DNA of 64,000 bases from Hydrogenophaga borbori (GTDB taxonomy: Bacteria; Pseudomonadota; Gammaproteobacteria; Burkholderiales; Burkholderiaceae_C). Made by a program: the position numbers and the translations under genes. Of the stretch, positions 16,965 to 26,615 are shown in pieces. Under the pieces are notes generated by a model. The model worked only from the letters and a program-made list of their open reading frames with translations, searched no databases and was not told where the DNA came from. Numbering within the stretch: the stretch's first letter is position 1; every line of letters begins with the position of its first letter. The stretch covers positions 62,001 through 126,000 of the forward strand of contig NZ_QVLS01000001.1 in NCBI RefSeq assembly GCF_003417535.1. The letters are read 5' to 3'.

Positions 16965-17960
16965 ATGAACCAGCCCATCCAACGGCGCGCGCTGCTGCGC
17001 GCCGCCGCCGCGAGCGCCGTGCTCGGCCCCATCGGCAGCCAGGTCGCGCGCGCGCAATCGACCTGGCCTTCGCGCCCGGTGACCATGGTCGTGCCGTTCC
17101 CGGCCGGCGGCGGCACCGACGCCTTCGCGCGCCCGATGGCGGCCTCGTTCGCGCGCCTGTCGGGCAAGGCGCTGGTCATCGACAACCGCGGCGGCGCCGG
17201 CGGCACCGTGGGTGCCAGCATCGCGGCCAAGGCCGCGCCCGACGGATACACCCTGTTCATGGGCGCCGTGCACCACTCCATCGCGCCCAGCATGTACCCC
17301 AAGCTGGACTACAACATCGAGACCGACCTGGTGCCGCTGATCCTGGTGGCCAGCGTGCCGCAGGTGGTGGTGGTGAACCCGAAGAACATCACCGCACCCG
17401 ACTTCAAGGCCTTTCTGGCGCAGGTCAAGGCCAATCCGGGCAAGCTCAACTACGCCTCGGCCGGCAGCGGCACCTCGCACCACCTGGCGGGCGAGCTGTT
17501 CAAGCAGCAGACCAACACCTTCATCACGCACATTCCCTACCGGGGCGCCGGCCCGGCGCTGGCCGACCTGATCGCGGGCAACGTGGACCTCATGTTCGAC
17601 GGCCTGGGCTCCTCGGCCGGCCACATCAAGGGCGGGCGCATCAAACCCATGATGGTGTCGGGCGCCAAGCGCAACCCGGCCTTCCCCGACGTGCCCTGCG
17701 CGGCCGAGGTGGGCCTGCCCCAGTACAACGTGACCACCTGGTACGGCGTGTGGGCGCCCAAGGGCACGCCGGCCGACGCACAGGCGCGCGCGATCGAGGA
17801 GATCCGCAAGGCCTGCAGCACCGACGAGGCCAAGGGCGTGTGGGCCGCCCAGGGCGCGGAGTTCCCCGACATCACCGGCCCGGCCTTCGGCCAGTTCGTC
17901 AGCACCGAGGTGCGCAAGTGGGCCCAGGTGGTCAAGGCCTCGGGCGCCAAGCTGGAGTGA
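16965..17960 (+). CDS. Bug/TctC-family periplasmic solute-binding protein
   Basis: Receptor of 331 residues from the tripartite tricarboxylate transporter group. The N-terminus has a twin-arginine-like start (QRRALLRAAAASAVLG) and an export signal to about residue 30; WPSRPVTMVVPFPAGGGTDAFAR is the hallmark of the family. AAGGAG lies upstream of the ATG. Its place between matA and matB suggests malonate binding. No TctA or TctB membrane genes are present, so it must share a permease encoded elsewhere or act as a sensor. Confidence 0.88.
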   Translation: MNQPIQRRALLRAAAASAVLGPIGSQVARAQSTWPSRPVTMVVPFPAGGGTDAFARPMAASFARLSGKALVIDNRGGAGGTVGASIAAKAAPDGYTLFMGAVHHSIAPSMYPKLDYNIETDLVPLILVASVPQVVVVNPKNITAPDFKAFLAQVKANPGKLNYASAGSGTSHHLAGELFKQQTNTFITHIPYRGAGPALADLIAGNVDLMFDGLGSSAGHIKGGRIKPMMVSGAKRNPAFPDVPCAAEVGLPQYNVTTWYGVWAPKGTPADAQARAIEEIRKACSTDEAKGVWAAQGAEFPDITGPAFGQFVSTEVRKWAQVVKASGAKLE

Positions 17961-17964
17961 TGGA

Positions 17965-18735
17965 TTGCCCGCCGACGGACTGCACCTGGCCATCGACGGC
18001 GCCATCGCGCGCCTGACCCTGCGCCGCCCGGCGAAGTTCAATGCCATGTCGCGCGCGATGTGGCGCGAGCTCGCCGAGGCCCTGGCCGCCGTGGCCGCGC
18101 GCGCCGAGGTGCGCGCGCTGGTCGTGGCGGGCGAGGGCGGCCACTTCTGCGCGGGCGGCGACATCGCCGAGTACCCTGGCTTTCGCTTCGACGAGGCCAG
18201 CCTGCGCGACTTCCACGAGCGCGAGGTCTGGGGCGGGCTGTCCGCGCTGCTGGCGTGCGACAAGCCGGTCATCGCGATGATCGACGGCCATTGCATGGGC
18301 GCGGGCGTGGAGATCGCCTGCTGTTGCGACATCCGCGTGGCCAGCGCCTCGGCCCGCTTCGGCGCGCCCATCGCGCGCCTGGGCTTTCCCATGGCCCCGC
18401 GCGAGGCCGAGCTGGTGGCGCGCGAGGCCGGCCTGGCCAGCGCGCGCGAGATGCTGTTGCAGGCGGCCGTGCTGGACGCGCCCACCATGCTCTCGCGCGG
18501 TTTCCTGCACGCCGTGGTGCCCGACGCCCTGCTGGCCGAGGAGGTGCTGGCGCGCGCGCGGCGCATGGCCACGCTCTCGCCCGCGGCCGCGCGGCTGAAC
18601 AAGCGCACCCTGCGCGCCCTGGCCGGCGGCGCGCGCGCCGACGCGCTGCTCGACAGCGCCTACGATTACGCCGGTCACGCCGAGCACCGGGAAGGCATCG
18701 CCGCCTTTCTCGACAAGCGAACGCCCGCTTTCTGA
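17965..18735 (+). CDS. Enoyl-CoA hydratase/isomerase-family protein
   Basis: Crotonase-fold protein of 256 residues. The oxyanion-hole segments are visible (VVAGEGGHFCAGGDIAEY and IDGHCMGAGVEIACCCDIRVAS). The start is the TTG at 17965, five bases after the receptor stop: the first beta strand (LHLAIDGAIARLTLRRPAKFNAM) needs it, and an ATG at 17960 is in another frame. Why a crotonase should be in a malonate operon is unclear; it may act on a malonyl-derived or unrelated acyl-CoA. The adjoining gene begins nine bases later. Confidence 0.85.
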   Translation: MPADGLHLAIDGAIARLTLRRPAKFNAMSRAMWRELAEALAAVAARAEVRALVVAGEGGHFCAGGDIAEYPGFRFDEASLRDFHEREVWGGLSALLACDKPVIAMIDGHCMGAGVEIACCCDIRVASASARFGAPIARLGFPMAPREAELVAREAGLASAREMLLQAAVLDAPTMLSRGFLHAVVPDALLAEEVLARARRMATLSPAAARLNKRTLRALAGGARADALLDSAYDYAGHAEHREGIAAFLDKRTPAF

Positions 18736-18743
18736 GTCCCTCC

Positions 18744-20303
18744 ATGAACCCGCAGAACCACAACCTCTACGCCGCGCTTCGCGCGGCCTTCCCCGCCGAC
18801 CTGGACACCACCGCCGTGGAGGTGGTGGGTGGCGCCAGCGACGGCCTGCGCTACAGCTGGCGCGACCTCGACCGCGCCAGTGCCATGCTGGCCAACCTGA
18901 TCGACGGCCTGGGGCTGCCGGCGCGCTCGCGCATCGCGGTGCAGGTGGAGAAGTCGGTGGAGAACCTCATCCTCTACCTGGCGGTGCTGCGCAGCGGCCA
19001 TGTGTACCTGCCGCTCAACACCGCCTACCAGTCCGGCGAGATCGAGTACTTCGTGGGCAATGCCGAGCCCGCCGTGGTGGTGTGCAGCCCGGCCAACTTC
19101 GGCTGGGTCAGCAAGATCGCGTTCAAGGCCGGCACGCGCCACGTGTTCACGCTCGGCGAAGACCGCGGCGGCACGCTGCTGGAGCGCGCCTCGCACCACG
19201 CCGACACCCACGCCGTGGCGCACAGCGGGCCCGACGACCTCGCGGTCATCATTTACACCAGCGGCACCACGGGGCGCAGCAAGGGCGCCATGCTCACGCA
19301 CGGCAACATGCTGAGCAACGCGCGCGTGCTGCAGTCGTACTGGGGCTGGCAGCGGGGCGACGTGCTGATCCACGCGCTGCCCATCTTCCATGTGCATGGC
19401 CTGTTCGTGGCTATCCACGGTGCGCTCATCAATGGCAGCGCCATGCTGTGGCTCAACAGGTTCGATCCCAAGGCCGTCATCGGCCTGCTGCCGCGCGCCA
19501 CCGTGTTCATGGGCGTGCCCACGCTGTACACGCGCATGCTGGCCGAGCCCTCGCTCACGCGCGAACGGGTGGCGGGCATGCGCCTGTTCGTCTCGGGCTC
19601 GGCGCCGCTGCTGATCGAGACCTTCAACGAATGGAGGGAGCGCACGGGCCACACCATCCTGGAGCGCTACGGCATGAGTGAGACCATCATGCTCACCTCC
19701 AACCCCTACGCGCCCGACGAGCGCCACAACGGCGAGCGCGAGCGCCGGGGCGGCACGGTGGGCTTCCCGCTGCCGGGCGTGAGTCTGCGCGTGGTGGACG
19801 AGGCGGGCCGTCCGGTGGAAACGGGCGAGATCGGCGGCATTCAGGTGCGCGGGCCCAACGTGTTCGCGGGCTACTGGCGCATGCCCGAGAAGACGGCCGA
19901 GGAGTTCACCACCGACGGCTACTTCAAGACGGGCGACGTGGGCCGCATCGACGAGCGCGGCTACGTGACCATCGTGGGGCGCAGCAAGGACCTGATCATC
20001 TCGGGCGGCTACAACGTCTACCCGGCCGAGATCGAGGGCGCGCTGAACGAGATGCCCGGCGTGGCCGAGAGTGCGGTGGTGGGCGTGCCGCACCCCGACT
20101 TCGGCGAGGTGGGCGTGGCCATCGTGATTCCCCGCCCGGAAGGCGCGCCGGACCCCGAGGTGCTGATCGGGGCGCTGAAGGCGCGGCTGGCGAACTTCAA
20201 GATTCCCAAGCGCTGCTTCGTGGTGAGCGAGCTGCCGCGCAACACCATGGGCAAGGTGCAGAAAAACCTGCTGCGCGAACAGTACAAGGGACTGTTCGCG
20301 TGA
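18744..20303 (+). CDS. matB: Malonyl-CoA synthetase (acyl-CoA ligase)
   Basis: AMP-forming ligase of 519 residues that activates malonate with CoA and ATP. The P-loop YTSGTTGRSKGAMLTHGN, the core motif ERYGMSET and the C-terminal hinge DLIISGGYNVYPAEIE are all present, and GKVQKNLLREQY holds the catalytic Lys region. The subtype call rests mostly on adjacency to malonyl-CoA decarboxylase; the MatB family also carries Arg residues for the second carboxylate, which I have not mapped. Last gene of the operon. Confidence 0.9.
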   Translation: MNPQNHNLYAALRAAFPADLDTTAVEVVGGASDGLRYSWRDLDRASAMLANLIDGLGLPARSRIAVQVEKSVENLILYLAVLRSGHVYLPLNTAYQSGEIEYFVGNAEPAVVVCSPANFGWVSKIAFKAGTRHVFTLGEDRGGTLLERASHHADTHAVAHSGPDDLAVIIYTSGTTGRSKGAMLTHGNMLSNARVLQSYWGWQRGDVLIHALPIFHVHGLFVAIHGALINGSAMLWLNRFDPKAVIGLLPRATVFMGVPTLYTRMLAEPSLTRERVAGMRLFVSGSAPLLIETFNEWRERTGHTILERYGMSETIMLTSNPYAPDERHNGERERRGGTVGFPLPGVSLRVVDEAGRPVETGEIGGIQVRGPNVFAGYWRMPEKTAEEFTTDGYFKTGDVGRIDERGYVTIVGRSKDLIISGGYNVYPAEIEGALNEMPGVAESAVVGVPHPDFGEVGVAIVIPRPEGAPDPEVLIGALKARLANFKIPKRCFVVSELPRNTMGKVQKNLLREQYKGLFA

Positions 20304-20344
20304 AAGCGAGGGGGGCGGGCGCCCGGGCGGCGTTCGCGCCTGGC

Positions 20345-20788
20345 TTACCGCAGCACCAGCACCGGCGTGTGCGAATGCGTCAGCACCTGCTGCGTCTCGC
20401 TGCCGAGCAGCAGCCGCTTGATGCCGCGCCGCCCGTGCGAGGCCATCACGATCAGGTCGCACTTCTGCTTCTTGGCCGTGGCGATGATGGCTTCCGCGAT
20501 CAGGTCGCCCTTGGCCGTGACCGGCTTGACCTTCACCTCCATCAGCTGCCCGGCCGCCTTGACCGCGTTCACCGCGTCCATGGCTTCGGTCTGCCACTGC
20601 TTCTCGATGCGGGCCACCTCGGAGGCCGCCAGGGTCACGCCGCCTTCGAAGTAGGTCTGCGGGTAGCGCGGCACCACCTTCAGGGCCACCACTTCGGCGC
20701 CGGTCAGGTCCGCCAGAGACAGGGCGTGCTCCACGGCCTTCTGGGACAGCTTGGAGCCATCGGTGGCGACGAGGATTCGCTTGTACAT
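20345..20788 (-). CDS. Universal stress protein, UspA family
   Basis: Cytoplasmic protein of 147 residues. MYKRILVATDGS at the start and the ATP-binding signature ASHGRRGIKRLLLGSETQQVL near the end place it in the nucleotide-binding UspA group. GAGGAGAAG precedes the ATG. It is divergent from ccoI with an Fnr box between them centred about 71 bases from its start; a TAGCCT hexamer (20830-20825 on the minus strand) lies where a -10 box would be for Fnr bound at -41.5. Low-oxygen induction is therefore likely. Confidence 0.9.
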   Translation of the reverse strand: MYKRILVATDGSKLSQKAVEHALSLADLTGAEVVALKVVPRYPQTYFEGGVTLAASEVARIEKQWQTEAMDAVNAVKAAGQLMEVKVKPVTAKGDLIAEAIIATAKKQKCDLIVMASHGRRGIKRLLLGSETQQVLTHSHTPVLVLR

Positions 20789-20852
20789 GGTTCTTCTCCT
20801 CAGGGAATGATGGAACGGAGCCCCAGGCTACTCCCGGGCGGCGCGGCCCGGC

Positions 20853-20866
20853 TTGACCTGCGTCAA
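20853..20866. promoter_or_regulatory. Fnr/Anr box between uspA and ccoI
   Basis: TTGAC-CTGC-GTCAA, the Fnr/Anr half-site pair with a four-base spacer. Its centre is 44.5 bases from the ccoI ATG; a TACCCT hexamer at 20890-20895 is placed as the matching -10 box, so the ccoI mRNA would begin about two bases before the ATG. Confidence 0.8.
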
Positions 20867-20903
20867 GGGGATGGCGCAGCCTTTGCGAGTACCCTACGCC
20901 CCC

Positions 20904-23180
20904 ATGAGTTCCGCCACCTGGTCGAGCGAGCACCGGGGCCCCCTCACGGTCACCGATGACTTCGCCGTGCTCGACGACCCCGTCGAGCAGGCCGCGTTCA
21001 CCCAGCCGGTGGACGGGGTGGACGCGCAGCGCGAGTCGGTGCTGGTGGTGCAGGGCATGACCTGCGCAGCCTGCGCCGACACCATCGAATCCGCGCTGGA
21101 CGGCGTGCCCGGCGTGGATCTGGTCCGCGTGCACGCCGGCACGCGCCGCCTGCAGCTGCGCTGGGACCCCGCCCGGGTGCGCCTGTCCGAACTGGCCCGG
21201 CGCGTGGGCGACCGAGGCTACCGGCTGCTGCCGCTGCAGCAGGCCCTGTCCATCGACGAGCGCCTGCGTGAAACCCGCCAGGCCCTGTGGCGCCTGTTCG
21301 TCGCCGGCTTCTGCATGATGCAGGTGATGATGTACGCGTGGCCCGCCTATGTGGCCGCGCCGGGCGACATCCCGCCCGACATCGAACAGCTGCTGCGCTG
21401 GGCCAGCTGGGTCATCAGCCTGCCGGTGGTGTTCTTCGCCAGCGGCCCCTTCTTCGAGCGCGCCTGGGCCGATCTCAAGGCCCGCCGCATCGGCATGGAC
21501 ACGCCGGTGTCCGTGGGCATCCTGGTCACCTTTCTCGCCAGCTCGGCCGCCACCTTCGACCCCAGCGGCCCCTGGGGGCACGAGGTCTGGTTCGACTCGC
21601 TCACCATGTTCGTGTTCTTCCTGCTCGGCGGGCGCTACCTGGAGGCGCGCCTGCGCCAGCGCACGGCCGGCGCGCTGGACGCGTTGATCAACCGCCTGCC
21701 CGCCACCTGCGAGCGCGAGCGCGCCGACGGCGCGCGCGAAACCGTCTCGGTGCGCCGGCTGGCGGCCGGCGACGTGGTCTGGGTGCGCGCCGGCGAGGCT
21801 TTTCCCGGCGACGGCGTGCTGCTCGATGCGCGCGCCTCGGTCGACGAGGCCCTGCTGACCGGCGAGGCGCGCCCGCAGACGCGGCGCTGCGGCGATGCCC
21901 TGGTGGCCGGCAGTCTCAACCTCGCCGGGCCGGTGCGCCTGCGGCTCGACCGCGTGGGCGTGGACACGCGCTACGCCCAGATCGTGCGGCTGATGGAGCG
22001 CGCCGCCACCGACAAGCCGCGTCTGGCCGTGCTGGCCGACCGCATCGCCGGGCCTTTCCTGGTGCTGGTGATGCTGGCCGCCGCGGCCGCCGCCTTTGCC
22101 TGGTGGCAGGTCGATCCCTCGCGCGCCCTGGCCATCGCCGTGGCCGTGCTCATCGTCACCTGCCCCTGCGCGCTGTCGCTGGCCACGCCGGCGGCCATGC
22201 TGGCCTCGGCCGGCGTGCTGGCGCGCCGCGGCGTGCTGGTGCGCCGCCTGCAGGCGCTGGAGTCCATGGCCTCGGTGAACGCGGTGGTGTTCGACAAAAC
22301 CGGCACGTTGACGCGCGAGCACCTGATGCTGCGCGAGGTGCTGCTGCGCAGCGGCGCCGACCGTGCCCAGGTGCTGGCGCTCGCGGCCGCGCTGGCGCGC
22401 GATTCGCTGCACCCGGTGGCGCGCGCCGTCGCGGCGGCGGCCCCGCCGGCCGACGAGCCCCTGTTCGATTGGCACGAGGAACCGGGGCAGGGCATTTCCG
22501 CGCGCCTGGCCAACGGGCGCTGGCTCAAGCTCGGTTCGCCCCTGTTCACCGGCGCCATGCCCGAGCACGATGCCGAGGGTCCGCGCACCTACCTGGTCGA
22601 TGAGCACGGCTGGCTGGCCACCATCACCCTCAGCGAGGGCCTGCGCGAGGACGCGCGCGTGGCGGTGCAGCGCCTGCGCGCCCTGGGCATGCAGACCTGG
22701 CTGCTGTCGGGCGACCGCGCCTCCCAGGCCCACCGCATTGGCCAGGCCGTGGGCGTGGACCATGTGCTGGCCGAGGCCACGCCCGAGCGCAAGCTGGCCG
22801 AGGTTCAGGCCCTGCAGCGCCAAGGCTGGCGCGTCGCCATGGTGGGCGACGGCCTGAACGACGGCCCGGTGCTGGCCTGGGCCGACGCTTCCTTCGCGCT
22901 CGGCCGCGCCGCGCCGCTGGCGCAGGCGCGCAGCGACGCCGTGGTGCAGGGCGGGCGCGTGATGGACGTGGTGGACAGCCTGCTGCAGGCCCGGCGCACG
23001 CGGCGCGTGGTGCGCCAGAACCTGGCCTGGGCGGCGCTCTACAACGCGGTCTGCGTGCCGCTGGCGCTGATCGGCTGGATGCCGCCCTGGCTGGCCGGCC
23101 TGGGCATGGCCGCCAGCTCGCTGCTGGTCATCGGCAACGCGTGGCGCCTGAGCCGCCCCGACCCTGAACCGAAAGGCTGA
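20904..23180 (+). CDS. ccoI: Cu+-translocating P1B-type ATPase for cbb3 oxidase assembly
   Basis: Copper-exporting ATPase of 758 residues that supplies copper for the binuclear centre of the cbb3 oxidase. Seen in order: an N-terminal metal-binding domain with MTCAAC, six to eight membrane helices, the phosphatase-domain TGEA motif, the intramembrane CPC motif (TCPCALSLATPAAM), the phosphorylation site DKTGTLT and the hinge GDGLNDGP. The start MSSATWS (20904) is preferred to an upstream in-frame ATG that overlaps the Fnr box. It is followed by ccoS and the oxidase operon. Confidence 0.93.
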   Translation: MSSATWSSEHRGPLTVTDDFAVLDDPVEQAAFTQPVDGVDAQRESVLVVQGMTCAACADTIESALDGVPGVDLVRVHAGTRRLQLRWDPARVRLSELARRVGDRGYRLLPLQQALSIDERLRETRQALWRLFVAGFCMMQVMMYAWPAYVAAPGDIPPDIEQLLRWASWVISLPVVFFASGPFFERAWADLKARRIGMDTPVSVGILVTFLASSAATFDPSGPWGHEVWFDSLTMFVFFLLGGRYLEARLRQRTAGALDALINRLPATCERERADGARETVSVRRLAAGDVVWVRAGEAFPGDGVLLDARASVDEALLTGEARPQTRRCGDALVAGSLNLAGPVRLRLDRVGVDTRYAQIVRLMERAATDKPRLAVLADRIAGPFLVLVMLAAAAAAFAWWQVDPSRALAIAVAVLIVTCPCALSLATPAAMLASAGVLARRGVLVRRLQALESMASVNAVVFDKTGTLTREHLMLREVLLRSGADRAQVLALAAALARDSLHPVARAVAAAAPPADEPLFDWHEEPGQGISARLANGRWLKLGSPLFTGAMPEHDAEGPRTYLVDEHGWLATITLSEGLREDARVAVQRLRALGMQTWLLSGDRASQAHRIGQAVGVDHVLAEATPERKLAEVQALQRQGWRVAMVGDGLNDGPVLAWADASFALGRAAPLAQARSDAVVQGGRVMDVVDSLLQARRTRRVVRQNLAWAALYNAVCVPLALIGWMPPWLAGLGMAASSLLVIGNAWRLSRPDPEPKG

Positions 23181-23186
23181 GCCGCC

Positions 23187-23324
23187 ATGGATGTCCTGTA
23201 CCTGCTGATCCCGCTGTCGGTCCTCATCGTCTTTGGCGTCATCGGTGTGTTCTGGTGGGCGCTGCAGTCGGGCCAGTTCGATGGCGTCGAGCGCGAAGGC
23301 GAACGCATCCTCCACGAGGAATGA
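23187..23324 (+). CDS. ccoS: cbb3 oxidase assembly protein CcoS
   Basis: Small membrane protein of 45 residues starting MDVLYLLIPLSVLIVFGVIG: one membrane helix, then WWALQSGQFDGVEREGERIL, the typical CcoS tail. It begins six bases after the ccoI stop. CcoS is needed to insert cofactors into CcoN. The gene was read directly from the sequence and is short but matches the family closely. Confidence 0.9.
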   Translation: MDVLYLLIPLSVLIVFGVIGVFWWALQSGQFDGVEREGERILHEE

Positions 23325-23331
23325 CACCGGC

Positions 23332-23345
23332 TTGACCTAAGTCAA
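23332..23345. promoter_or_regulatory. Fnr/Anr box upstream of ccoN
   Basis: TTGAC-CTAA-GTCAA. Its centre is 64.5 bases from the ccoN ATG. With Fnr at -41.5 the transcript would start near 23380, and GACACT at 23368-23373 is in the -10 position. Confidence 0.82.
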
Positions 23346-23402
23346 GCCGGTCCGGCCGCCGGACCGGGACACTCCCGGTGCAACATCGAGAGGAGTATCT
23401 GC

Positions 23403-24851
23403 ATGGCCGTCAACCACAAGGCATCCGCCGACCCCACGGTCTACAACGACAAGGTGGTCAGGCAGTTCGCCCTGGCCACCGTTTTCTGGGGCGTGGTGGG
23501 CATGCTCGTCGGCGTGATCATCGCCGCGCAGCTCACCTGGCCGGCCCTCAACCTGGGCATCGAATGGCTCAGCTACGGCCGCTTGCGACCGCTGCACACC
23601 AACGCGGTCATCTTCGCCTTCGGCGGCTGCGGCCTGTTCGCCGCCAGCTACTACGTGGTGCAGCGCACCAGCCAGGTCCGGCTGTTCTCCGACGGCCTGG
23701 CCGCTTTCACCTTCTGGGGCTGGCAGGTGGTCATCGTGCTGGCGGCCATCACGCTGCCCCTGGGCATGACGCAGGGCAAGGAGTACGCCGAGCTCGAGTG
23801 GCCGATCGACATCCTGATCGCGCTGGTGTGGGTGGCCTATGCGGTGGTGTTCTTCGGCACCATCGGCCTGCGCAAGGTGCGCCACATCTACGTCGCCAAC
23901 TGGTTCTTCGGTGGGTTCATCCTGGCCGTGGCGCTGCTGCACATCGTCAACAGCGCTGCCTTGCCGGTGAGCCTCACCAAGAGCTACTCGGCCTACGCGG
24001 GCGTGCAGGACGCCATGGTGCAGTGGTGGTACGGCCACAACGCCGTGGGCTTCTTCCTCACGGCCGGCTTCCTCGGGATGATGTACTACTTCATCCCCAA
24101 GCAGGCCGAGCGCCCGGTGTATTCGTACCGGCTGTCCATCGTGCACTTCTGGGCGCTGATCTTCACCTACATGTGGGCGGGGCCGCACCACCTGCACTAC
24201 ACCGCGCTGCCCGACTGGGCGCAGTCCGTGGGCATGGTGTTCTCGCTCATCCTGCTGGCGCCCAGCTGGGGCGGCATGATCAACGGCATCATGACGCTGT
24301 CGGGCGCCTGGCACAAACTGCGCGACGACCCGATCCTGCGCTTCCTGATCGTCTCGCTCTCGTTCTACGGCATGTCGACCTTCGAGGGGCCGATGATGTC
24401 CATCAAGACGGTGAACGCGCTGTCGCACTACACCGACTGGACCATCGGTCACGTGCACTCGGGCGCCCTGGGCTGGGTCGGCCTGGTGACCATGGGCTCC
24501 ATGTACTACCTGATCCCGCGCCTGTACGGCCAGAAGAAGATGTATTCGGTGCCCGCGATCGAGCTGCACTTCTGGATCGCCACCATCGGCATCGTGCTCT
24601 ACATCGCCGCCATGTGGATCGCTGGCGTGATGCAGGGCCTGATGTGGCGCGCCGTCAACCCCGATGGCAGCCTGACCTACACCTTCGTCGAATCGGTCAA
24701 GGCCACCTTCCCGTTCTACGTGATCCGTCTGGCCGGGGGCGTGCTGTACCTGGCCGGCATGTGCGTGATGCTCTGGAACACGGTGATGACGGCGCGCAAC
24801 GGCCGCATCGAGCCGGTGAGCATTCCGGCCGCCCAACCCGCCCACGCCTGA
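23403..24851 (+). CDS. ccoN: Cytochrome cbb3 oxidase subunit I
   Basis: Catalytic inner-membrane subunit of 482 residues with about 12 helices, holding the low-spin haem b and the haem b3-CuB site that reduces oxygen. [11 protein letters not shown] and the His pair [13 protein letters not shown] are the CuB/haem region; [16 protein letters not shown] carries the haem ligands near the end. GAGAGGAG precedes the ATG. It is transcribed from an Fnr-box promoter and heads ccoNOQP. Confidence 0.96.
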   Translation: MAVNHKASADPTVYNDKVVRQFALATVFWGVVGMLVGVIIAAQLTWPALNLGIEWLSYGRLRPLHTNAVIFAFGGCGLFAASYYVVQRTSQVRLFSDGLAAFTFWGWQVVIVLAAITLPLGMTQGKEYAELEWPIDILIALVWVAYAVVFFGTIGLRKVRHIYVANWFFGGFILAVALLHIVNSAALPVSLTKSYSAYAGVQDAMVQWWYGHNAVGFFLTAGFLGMMYYFIPKQAERPVYSYRLSIVHFWALIFTYMWAGPHHLHYTALPDWAQSVGMVFSLILLAPSWGGMINGIMTLSGAWHKLRDDPILRFLIVSLSFYGMSTFEGPMMSIKTVNALSHYTDWTIGHVHSGALGWVGLVTMGSMYYLIPRLYGQKKMYSVPAIELHFWIATIGIVLYIAAMWIAGVMQGLMWRAVNPDGSLTYTFVESVKATFPFYVIRLAGGVLYLAGMCVMLWNTVMTARNGRIEPVSIPAAQPAHA

Positions 24852-24861
24852 GGTGAATCGC

Positions 24862-25488
24862 ATGTCGCAACAAGACAAACCCACCGGCTTCACGCACGAG
24901 CGCATCGAGACCAGCAACTTCCTGATGATCGTGCTGATCGTCCTGGTGGTCTCGGTCGGCGGCCTGGTCGAAATCGTGCCGCTGTTCTTCCAGAAATCCA
25001 CCACGCAGCCGGTGGAAGGGCTCAAGCCCTACACCGCCTTGCAGCTCGCGGGCCGCGACGTTTACGTGAAAGAGGGCTGCTACAACTGCCACTCGCAGAT
25101 GATCCGCCCCTTCCAGGCCGAGACCCTGCGCTACGGCCACTACTCGGTGGCCGGCGAGTTCGTCTACGACCGCCCGTTCCAGTGGGGCAGCAAGCGCACC
25201 GGCCCCGACCTGGCACGCGTGGGCGGCCGCTACAGCGACGAATGGCACCGCATCCACCTGAACAACCCGCGCGACGTGGTGCCCGAGTCCAACATGCCGG
25301 CCTACAGCTGGCTGGAGAAGAAACCCGTCGATGCCGCTGGCCTGCCTGCGCGCATGAAGGCGCTGCGCACCCTGGGCGCTCCCTACAGCGACGAGGAGAT
25401 CACCGCCTCCAGCGAGGCGGCGAAGGGCAAGACCGAGATGGACGCGCTCATCGCCTACCTGCAGGTGCTGGGCACCGCTTTGAAATAG
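24862..25488 (+). CDS. ccoO: Cytochrome cbb3 oxidase subunit II (mono-haem c)
   Basis: Membrane-anchored cytochrome c of 208 residues. One N-terminal helix (about 21-43), haem motif CYNCH at 73-77, and downstream segments [11 protein letters not shown] and [11 protein letters not shown] with the axial Met. The ATG at 24862 has GAGGTG upstream and is preferred to a GTG three codons earlier. It follows ccoN by about 10 bases. Confidence 0.95.
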   Translation: MSQQDKPTGFTHERIETSNFLMIVLIVLVVSVGGLVEIVPLFFQKSTTQPVEGLKPYTALQLAGRDVYVKEGCYNCHSQMIRPFQAETLRYGHYSVAGEFVYDRPFQWGSKRTGPDLARVGGRYSDEWHRIHLNNPRDVVPESNMPAYSWLEKKPVDAAGLPARMKALRTLGAPYSDEEITASSEAAKGKTEMDALIAYLQVLGTALK

Positions 25489-25500
25489 CGAGAGGCTGCC

Positions 25501-25638
25501 ATGGACATCAACACCCTGCGTTCCATCGTCACCGTCATCAGCCTGCTGGTCTTCCTGGGCATCGTGGTCTGGGCCTGGTCGCGCCGCAACCGCGAGCGCT
25601 TCGACGAGGCCGCCCGCCTGCCGTTCCAGGACGAATGA
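25501..25638 (+). CDS. ccoQ: cbb3 oxidase small subunit CcoQ
   Basis: Protein of 45 residues with one membrane helix (TVISLLVFLGIVVWAWSRRN) and a short charged tail ending PFQDE. Placed exactly between ccoO and ccoP, as in most cbb3 operons, where it stabilises the complex. Found by direct reading. Confidence 0.9.
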   Translation: MDINTLRSIVTVISLLVFLGIVVWAWSRRNRERFDEAARLPFQDE

Positions 25639-25663
25639 GCCACCCCCACACACGGGAACCATC

Positions 25664-26575
25664 ATGAGCGATTTCACCAGCGACTTCTGGTCTATATACG
25701 TCGGCGCCATCACCGTGGTCAGCATCCTGGCCTGCGGCGTGTTGCTGTGGGTGGCCGGCACCACCAAGGTCAAGCCGGGCCAGGACAACACCACCGGCCA
25801 CGTGTGGGACGGCGACCTGCGCGAACTCAACAACCCCCTGCCGCGCTGGTGGGTCTGGCTGTTCGTCATCACCATCGTTTTCGCCCTGGCCTATGGCCTT
25901 CTGTACCCCATGTACGGCCGCTACGCGGGCGTGCTGGGCTGGACCTCCAGCGGCCAGCACACCGTCGAGGTGCAGCGCCACCAGGAAGCCATCGCGCCGC
26001 TGTACGCGCAGTTCCACGACCAGCCGCCCGAGCGCCTGGCCGGCGACGCGCAGGCCATGGCGATCGGCGAGCGCCTGTTCATGAACCAGTGCGCCCAGTG
26101 CCATGGCTCGGACGCGCGTGGCTCCAAGGGCTTCCCCAACCTCACCGACAGCGACTGGCTGCACGGCGGCGAACCCGCGGCCATCGAGACCACCATCACC
26201 CAGGGCCGCCACGGCGTGATGCCGCCCATGGCCGCGGCCGTGGGCAACGCCGATGACGTGCGCAACGTCGCCCATTACGTGCTCAGCCTGTCCAACAGCC
26301 CGCACGACCGCGTGCGCGCCTCGCAGGGCCGCACCAAGTTCGCCGCCTGCGCGGCCTGCCACGGCATGGACGGCAAGGGCAACACCGCGCTGGGCGCGCC
26401 CAACCTCACCGACGGCGTGTGGCTGCACGGCTGGGGCGAGGAGGCCATCGTGCGCGCCATCACCAACGGCATCGACAACCGCATGCCGGCGCAGAACCAG
26501 CTGCTCAACGCCGACCAGATTCGCGTGCTGACGGCCTACGTGTGGGGCCTGTCGAACCGGCCCGCCAAACCCTGA
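25664..26575 (+). CDS. ccoP: Cytochrome cbb3 oxidase subunit III (di-haem c)
   Basis: Membrane-anchored dihaem cytochrome of 303 residues, the electron entry point of the oxidase. Two N-terminal helices (about 11-31 and 62-84), the conserved GHVWDGDLRELNNPLPRWW loop between them, and haem motifs CAQCH (143-147) and CAACH (229-233). Two helices place it in the longer CcoP class. 25 bases after ccoQ. Confidence 0.96.
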   Translation: MSDFTSDFWSIYVGAITVVSILACGVLLWVAGTTKVKPGQDNTTGHVWDGDLRELNNPLPRWWVWLFVITIVFALAYGLLYPMYGRYAGVLGWTSSGQHTVEVQRHQEAIAPLYAQFHDQPPERLAGDAQAMAIGERLFMNQCAQCHGSDARGSKGFPNLTDSDWLHGGEPAAIETTITQGRHGVMPPMAAAVGNADDVRNVAHYVLSLSNSPHDRVRASQGRTKFAACAACHGMDGKGNTALGAPNLTDGVWLHGWGEEAIVRAITNGIDNRMPAQNQLLNADQIRVLTAYVWGLSNRPAKP

Positions 26576-26615
26576 GGACCCGGCGGCGGCCCGCGCGCCG
26601 GGCCCGCCAGACGAC

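Noticed and set aside
17960-18016. ATG at 17960 as the start of the enoyl-CoA hydratase-like gene.
   Set aside because: It is in a different frame that ends at 18016; the TTG at 17965 leads directly into the conserved first strand.
18675-23327. A 1550-codon open frame on the minus strand.
   Set aside because: It covers matB, uspA and ccoI in antisense or shifted frames and shows His/Gln/Arg/Gly-rich low-complexity translation; all real genes there have strong family motifs.
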